64,000 nucleotides of DNA, taken from NCBI RefSeq assembly GCF_902713425.1, contig NC_081217.1, forward strand, positions 21,058,659-21,122,658, read 5' to 3'. Below are positions 57,449 to 64,000 of this stretch, one piece after another. This stretch comes from Acipenser ruthenus. Lineage: Eukaryota; Chordata; Actinopteri; Acipenseriformes; Acipenseridae. Made by a program: the position numbers and the translations under genes. How positions within the stretch are numbered: the first letter of the stretch is position 1; every line of letters begins with the position of its first letter. A model generated the notes under the pieces. It was not told the DNA's origin. It saw only the letters and a list, made by a program, of their open reading frames with translations, and did not search any database.

Positions 57449-57588
57449 AATAAATCTAGACTATAAATATGTAGGAAGATGAACATTTTATTAAGAATCT
57501 ATTTCCTTTTGTTCATGTAAATAAGCATGGCCTAATGCCTGTTAAATTTGATGAAAGTGTACATCTGTATATTAATAAATTCAATAAA
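57449..57588 (+). terminator. Poly(A) signals of EPS8L3 (three)
   Basis: AATAAA at 57449, 57574 and 57583. The last is only about 30 bases from the converging GSTM signal. Confidence 0.7.
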
Positions 57589-57617
57589 AAGGAGGAAAGT
57601 CGTTTCACACAGTTGTC

Positions 57618-57623
57618 TTTATT
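57618..57623 (-). terminator. Poly(A) signal of GSTM
   Basis: Minus-strand AATAAA (TTTATT in plus) about 175 bases after the GST stop codon. Confidence 0.75.
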
Positions 57624-57796
57624 GTTAAGTTTTGTTTCACAATATTTGGAGTTATTCAGGACAGGAGATTCTCCAGTGCTGGTCGACACATACAGATTGG
57701 AACTCCAGTGAAACGCTCCCAGTTTCCAGTGTGAAGTGAGGAGGCTGTCCTCGCTCGTTCTCTACACTGGGCTTGATCTCCAGCGAGGTTCGGCTT

Positions 57797-59355
57797 TCAT
57801 TCCTTCTTGCCGCCCCACTGAGCCATCTTGTTGTTGACCGGGGTCTTTATGAAATTCTTGGATTTCATGAAGGCTGCAATCTTCTCCAACTCCTAGAAGG
57901 AGGAACAGAAGGCTGGTTTCACATCCCCACTGACAGGCATGAGCAGCACAAGGACACACTGAAGTCAGATGCATGCCCGGGGCTACACAGAACCATTAGC
58001 AGTGGACAATTTTGTTAAAAGGAAAAACTTGGAATGAGACCCAAGGAGCAAGTATTCATAGCAAGTAAAACTCATGCATCTGTTCCCGACAGGCTTGGTA
58101 ACTCCCCTCCTTTTAGAAGGAGACACCCACCACCCTCCTCAGCCTGGCCCTACAAGCAGAACGCCATGGGAATCTCAAGCGCTTCACCTCAAACCTGCAG
58201 TGGAATTCCTTCAGGTTCTTGAATTCATCCAAGCATTTGGGTTCGAACATCTGGTGCTGGTCCAAGAGCTCGTACATGATGAAGTCCACAAACGAGATCT
58301 GCGGATGAGAAATCCACTGCAGAGGAACAGGACTTTCCATCCCCCAATCAAACCCATACTTCAAGTCACAGAAACCTACACAAAATAAAAGCTTTGCTCT
58401 GTAGAACTTGGTGACCTAAGTAGTTTTGTATTTCGATTTTTACTTTATTCTAGTCTCCACACCTCTACTGATTTAGTCAAATGCATGTGGGTTTATCTCG
58501 CTTATAAAAATTAAGAAATGCCCTGCAGATGACACTGTATAAAAACGTACTGTTTTATTTTAGCATTACATTTGTAAAAAATCACAACCCCCCCCCAGCT
58601 TGAGCCCCCAGCTTACATTCTCTCCTGCAAACCACTTCCGATCCCCCAGGAACTGGGAGTACTGCTTCAGCATCGCAGGCAGCTGCAACACATACCCCGG
58701 CCTCCTCTTCTCCTAAAGAAGCAGCAGCACAGAGTGAGACTCCTGATTGCAGGGAAGCTTCAGAAAGCCCTGCTCCCCGGGGGTACTCACATAGTCAGGG
58801 CCGTAGCACAGCATCACGAAGCCGTTCCGGAAATCCATGGCCAGGTTCTCCAAGATGTCCACCCGGATCATCTCCTCTTCCGTCTTGCCACCTGCAGCCA
58901 CGGAGACACAGGCTGGTTTCACAGAGCAGCGGCGATCTGTGAAACCAGCCTCACTTACACGGAGGAGCATCACTTACACATGCTGTGCTTGCGTGCGATG
59001 TACCTCAGGATGGCGTTGCTCTGGGAGATCTTGTGGTCGCCGTCCATCAAGTAGGGGAGCTGGGAACCCAATGGAAACAACCACAAGGTCTCAATACAGC
59101 GTAGATCACAGCATGCTAATCTGTGTACTAGACTACTGAAGCAGCAGGCCAGTCTGGGCACTAGGCACTGCATAGAGGGATTACCTTCAAACTAAGGCAA
59201 ACCTTATCATTGAAAGCTTATCAGTTACATTTATTAAAAGGACTCAAGAACCATTTGGTGGACTACTGTACAAACAGCTATATAAACACCCTGCTTTCAT
59301 CAAGCCACAATGACTGGCTTCACAATCAAACAGGACATCCCAGATGCACTGCCAT

Positions 59356-59401
<46 letters not shown>

Positions 59402-60525
59402 ACGTACGTTGGGAAAATCCATTCCAATCTTGGGCTTCTCATCAAACCAGCAGCTCTTATCGTAGTCTGGAGCTGTGAACACAAAGGCAGGCGTTTAGAG
59501 CACGTGCGTTAGTGCTGAAACAGAGCAACCTGGTTTGGGTTCAGATAGAGGCTCCTGCTGCTTCCTCGTACATAACCACTTCCTGTGCTGTAGGTCAAAG
59601 TCACTCCAGTGCTATGCAAAGATAATAGGACGCAGCAGTTTTACAGTGTTGGAAATTACAGATTTGCATTTCCTGAACTACCTTTACATACAAAAAAAAA
59701 AGTTAATAACCAAAATATTCTCAGCTTCTCTCTCCACAGCACTGTTTTAGTCTTGTGCAGTTTAACTAGCAGTCTGCCAGTAAACACGCCTACTACACCC
59801 ACCGCTTTTAAACCAAGCTCTCCGCTCCTTGGCGTTGGAGTGAATACAGAAGTATTTCATAGAGGCAGCGTACCTTCTCCGCAGGAGTAGAGCTTCTCCT
59901 CATACTGGGTCCCGGTGTATTCCAGGAGCAGTCGAATGGGCTGAGCCAGCTGTAAAGAGACAGCGCGAGAGTGGAAGGATCTGCAGGAGCAGCACCAGCC
60001 GAGAGACCGCGTTTTTTTGTTTTGTTTTTGTACAGCTGTAGAATAAATCTGTTATATAAAAATCAATCCTAGAGTTTTTTTTTTTTTTTGCAAATGCAAA
60101 AAGTTTTACAGCATGTACATTTTTTTAAAAAACTATAACCGTTTGTGCATGGTTACGCCCTACACAACTCACGCCCTGTTACCGTGCCGCTATCGTACAG
60201 GTTACATTGTACACACACACACACACACGCACGGTTAAGGCGCGTTTAGGGTTCAAATTAACTCGATGGTATAGTCTACAAGTTTGACCAAAGTGCACGA
60301 ACAATAAAGTCTGTGCATGCAAAATCAATTTTTTTAAAAAACCGCATAAACTTATTTTTATCGCAGTACAAACAAAACGCCCACACTTATAAATAATGCA
60401 CGGAGCTGCGTGACTAATCTGCAAAAGTCCACACTAAACCCACAATCTCCCCAGCATGACAACAAACGCGGCGATCCTTCCTCCCTTACCCCACGAATAT
60501 CCCAGTAACCGAGTTTCATGACCAT
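57797..60525 (-). CDS. GSTM3: Glutathione S-transferase, mu class
   Basis: Eight minus-strand exons: 60525-60490, 59949-59874, 59472-59408, 59059-58978, 58891-58791, 58712-58617, 58298-58188, 57892-57797. Lengths 36, 76, 65, 82, 101, 96 and 111 for exons 1-7 equal those of human mu-class genes. 220 residues (human GSTM1 218, GSTM3 225). It conjugates glutathione to electrophiles in the cytosol. Seen: catalytic Y7 in LGYWDIRG; glutathione contacts W46, K50, N59, L60, Q72 and S73; the mu loop ([11 protein letters not shown]); Y116 in the substrate pocket; and a mu-type C-terminus ([18 protein letters not shown]). The class is certain. The symbol GSTM3 is provisional, since mammalian GSTM genes duplicated after the split from fish, but GSTM3 is the human one beside EPS8L3. 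A CCAAT box (TGGCCAATCAC, about 60620) lies upstream. Confidence 0.95.
59356..59398. repeat. (CA)n microsatellite at a GSTM donor
   Basis: About 21 CA units starting about 10 bases inside the intron after the exon ending at 59408. Confidence 0.95.
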
Positions 60526-60649
60526 TGTGTTACAGCAACCTTTTCTAGGTGAATCAATGCAGCTCGACAGCTCAGTAACTGAAGGAAAAGAAAAGCAGCC
60601 TAACCCGGAGTGTGCCTGGCCAATCACAGTGCAGCCTGGAGTTTCAATT

Positions 60650-63600
60650 CAATCTGCCCCTCACAGGTTGCGTAACTACTTACAGTGCAAAATACCAGTA
60701 AACCGCACCCAGCTGCTAATCTTCATAGTACTGAACCCCACTGCAGTGTATTTATTAATTGAGTGTTTTTAAATGAACTCGATTGAAAATCACACTACGT
60801 TGCTAACCGCAGATTGCCTACAGTTGCTCATCATCAGGCTCTGTATTTGCAATAGACAGAGGGAGACTTTTGCATCCGTTTACATGTTCGGATCTTGATG
60901 GATTGATGACGTGTACATAGTTTTTTTTATTTTAAAACGGATTAGCAACTTTGTAAGGGCGTCGTTTTATCGCAATTAAAATGCATCTGGGACTGTTTCT
61001 GAATCGGCGAGTTAATAAAACATTTTTTATTAAAAAAAACGCCTATTTAGTTCAGTCACAGGGAGAGATGAAGCAGTGACATAGAGACCGGCCCGTGGGA
61101 AACCATAGCGTTTATTGGAAACAACATCAGAAAACTGAACCAGCAAGCAAACAAACATGAAAAAAAATACCCTACTCATTGCAGGAAGTCAGGCAAGTCC
61201 TGCCGACCCGTGCAGAGGGGCGAGGCATTGCGTGCAGCCTCGTTCTGCACACACCGCGTCGCTGTCTGCCTGCAGACGGGAATGCAGGGCTGCAGTGAAA
61301 GCGCGAGAACAGACACTCCCTGCATGCAGAGTGGAAACAGGGCGCGGCACTGTGCTCGTTATTTTATAGACTCGACTCTCTTTTGTTATGCTCGTTTTTG
61401 TTAGAAAGATTAGGTTCAAATGGACACACAAAAGGAGTTCCTCATAATCTTGAACTACATTGAAATAGGCACAGGGAAAACGACTTCAGTTTTTATTGCT
61501 GTGCAATCACTAAGTGTTTCCTCTTTCGATTCACTTAAATTCTAGTTTTCTTTGCAATAAAGTCCAGAGTCCAGAACCTGCTCTTCAGCAACCATAGCTA
61601 ACATTAACACTGGCTAGATCAATCACCATGCCTTTTTATACGTCAGTGACAGCGCCACCTAGTGAGCACCTGCTGTAGATCAAGTTTCATTTTGCATTGC
61701 TGGCAATGCAGAGCAGGGGTAGAGCAGCTGCTTCAGGCAGGTGCTTATAAATTTGAAGACGCGGGTCAGGCCGATGATGCTTAAGTCTATTAGCTTTCCA
61801 TTCAAGGTATGGGTGGTGTTCTTCATGTAGCGTGACTGCGGTTTCTACACTTAGAATGGGAAATTAGCCCAGTTAACAGCAATGCCCCTCACCTGATTTC
61901 TGTGGAGAGTGCAATCTGAAGAATCTGTTCATGCAGCTTTGCTTTTATGAATTAAATACAGTTTTAGAAAATTATTGGCTTCTTTAAAACAACAGTTTAG
62001 AACTGTTCCAGGAATATCAAACCTTATTTTAAATCATTCTTTAAAAAAAAAACAAAAAAAAAAAAAACACACATTTAAACCAAAATGAAAACAAACACAC
62101 TTTTTTTTTCTTTGAACATATATTTTTTTAATGCTACAGAGATAATGCAAAACTCCTCATGCTGAGGATACCTATATATAGGAAGGCAGGCAGCAGAAAA
62201 AACAAAACATGACATCAGAAATGATAAAAAACAGAGTATTACAAACAACCCCATGCTCACAGTGATACAGCTCTGCTCGATCCTCTAAGTGGTACATTCA
62301 TTTGAACGTGTGTGTGGTTTTTTTTTTTAATAGCAGAACTGTATGCCCGGTGTGAGTGACATCATGCAGGAGTGGCTGACATAACACTGCATACTTCAAA
62401 GCAAGGTGCAACGTAACTGTGCCTAAAATACAACCCTGGATTCATTCCCCTTTAACCCAGGGCAGGTGCTTGGTGGTCAGTCAGTGGAATGGTTCGGCAG
62501 ATACTGACCACGCAGCTTACCCAGGGGGAGGCAGTCTAAGGGAGCTGACCCATGCCAGGGGCAGAGATAGCAAACCACAAGCAAATCTAGCGGAGAGTCA
62601 TTGTATTAAAATCATTTTTAAAAAGTCTCACAAACAAACAAAACGAAACGACCAAAACAATCTACTTCTTGTAATTATATTATATATATATATAAATAAA
62701 CTAAATCAAATACAAATTCACAAAGTAGCGAGTCCTCGAGTCCCTCGTGACTTGCTTACACTGCGTCTCTCAATGGCTGTTCTGCAGTTTGTGAAGCAGG
62801 ATGTGTCTGGCTTGTTCTCAAACCAGATGCATCAAAAAGGATTTCTTCTGTTGCTACCGTTTCTTTTTCTCGGATCAGCTGAAATGCAGTACCTAGTGTA
62901 TGCTTTCTTCCCCTTTTCAGGTGTTTTCTTTCATTTGGACTTTGACTATTCACAGCATTGTTGCGCTGCAGTGACCCCTGCTGGGAGAGAGGGGCGTGTA
63001 CCGGTATATTATTTATGATATGATCCAATTCCACATCATGCGCTTGTTAAAAGTCCAACCACGCATTTCAAATGTAGTATTTTTAACATTAGTATTCTCA
63101 TCGGAGCATCCTATTTATTTAAACTAAAATACTTTTTATTTTTTTATTTTGATCCTTGGGTGTGGACCCCAGGACATTGTATATTTATTAATTTCATCCA
63201 CAGAACAGTCATTGGAAACAGCAAATTCACAACGTCCCGCTGCAGCCTTTAAAACACAAGCAGCTAGTGAACCAGCGTCAATATGACTACATATAACAAA
63301 ACGAACGTCCTGCAGAAAAACAACGAGCTTGTAAAAAAACACAACATCGTAACAAAGCAAGTAAACTAGACAGCAGTACGGGAGCTACTGCTTTAATATA
63401 AAAACAACTCAGCCAGGGACTGTGCACAGCATCCTGCTGTTTACAGGACACAGGAGACAGAACAGATTCCTTACAATCCTTCTATATAATAAAACCGCCA
63501 CTCCTTTTAAAAAATACACTTCTATATTGTACACTAGAGTGGCTCAATATACCGGTAAACCTCCTCCTTAATAAACTCTGTTGGCTGCCTTACCAGAGGC

Positions 63601-64000
63601 TTTTTATATTATATAAATACAAGAACACCTGCAGTGCATGTTTCAGGACACTAGGTGGGGCTAAAACACAAGGGAACTTTGGCACCACCTGGTGGACACA
63701 ACATGCACAGCAGCTCTTAAATGTAATTTTACAACATATAGGGCTTGAACTTTTTGTTTTTTATTTTCCAACTCTCTTCCTCCCTTTAATTGTTAATTAG
63801 TCGTTGTTAAGCTGTCTCTGCATCTGGGATTAAGATCTTTTTTTTTTTTTTGTGCTGGACTTGCTATCAGTGTACAGTCTGAAAACTTCAAGACGTAAAC
63901 AGAATCTACAGTGCAGTATTCTGTTCAGCCTACAGGACATGTAGCCTGTCTATGTTATGATAGAAGCTGCTTTAATCATGTAGGACTACGAAGTTCTGCA
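60650..64000. other. Noncoding right end; possible 3' UTR of a minus-strand neighbour
   Basis: No exon is recognised in 3.3 kb. A minus-strand AATAAA at 61112-61117 and others further right (for example near 63137) would suit the end of a long 3' UTR running in from beyond the window. The 199-codon open frame at 62419-63018 spans (TA)n and A-rich DNA and has no protein-like features. This is inference from composition only. Confidence 0.35.

Noticed and set aside
62419-63018. 199-codon plus-strand open frame
   Set aside because: Runs through A-rich and (TA)n DNA, has no domain, splice or promoter support, and its composition matches the surrounding noncoding DNA.

Overview
The window is eukaryotic and carries vertebrate genes in compact multi-exon form. 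The genes are clear orthologues of human genes. Intergenic DNA is full of (TTA)n, (CA)n and (TA)n microsatellites and of tRNA-derived SINEs with the fish-type tail 'taagtcgccttggataaaggcgtctgctaaat'. A ray-finned fish is the best fit. A non-teleost lineage such as gar, bowfin or sturgeon/paddlefish is possible, but sequence alone does not settle it.

Layout, left to right. 1-8.8 kb is mostly noncoding, with two exon-like pieces on the minus strand, tandem repeats, one complete SINE and a perfect RFX X-box (4561). At 8.8-9.1 kb lies the last coding exon of a small gene directly upstream of GUCA1A, a position that suggests the ciliary gene CIMIP3/GUCA1ANB. GUCA1A (GCAP1, +, 10.4-13.5 kb) and GUCA1B (GCAP2, -, 20.5-18.0 kb) follow tail to tail. 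Between them is an 840-bp inverted repeat with about 10 mismatches and no gaps; each arm supplies a poly(A) signal to one of the two genes. IRF6 (+, 23.4-29.8 kb), C1orf74 (+, 30.2-31.9 kb) and TRAF3IP3 (-, 39.8-32.0 kb) come next, the same trio that is adjacent at human 1q32.2. ATP5PB (+, 43.6-47.3 kb), EPS8L3 (+, 49.8-57.6 kb) and a mu-class GST (-, 60.5-57.6 kb) follow; their human counterparts are on 1p13. Beyond 60.6 kb no gene is seen; this may hold the 3' UTR of a minus-strand neighbour.

The genes do not form one pathway. GUCA1A and GUCA1B are the calcium sensors of photoreceptor guanylate cyclase. IRF6 controls epithelial differentiation. TRAF3IP3 is a tail-anchored coiled-coil signalling adaptor. 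ATP5PB is the peripheral-stalk b subunit of ATP synthase, EPS8L3 an actin/receptor-signalling adaptor, and GSTM a detoxification enzyme. All seven multi-exon reading frames close in phase across every inferred junction, so they look intact; only one EPS8L3 donor is ambiguous.

The most unusual signals are: the near-perfect palindrome linking the 3' ends of GUCA1A and GUCA1B; a 32-bp minisatellite in GUCA1B intron 2 that repeats the exon 2 splice donor about 22 times; two families of short palindromic (MITE-like) repeats scattered through introns and UTRs; very close converging gene ends; and a linkage that joins genes now on human 6p21, 1q32 and 1p13. No virus-like element, CRISPR array or RNA gene was recognised.
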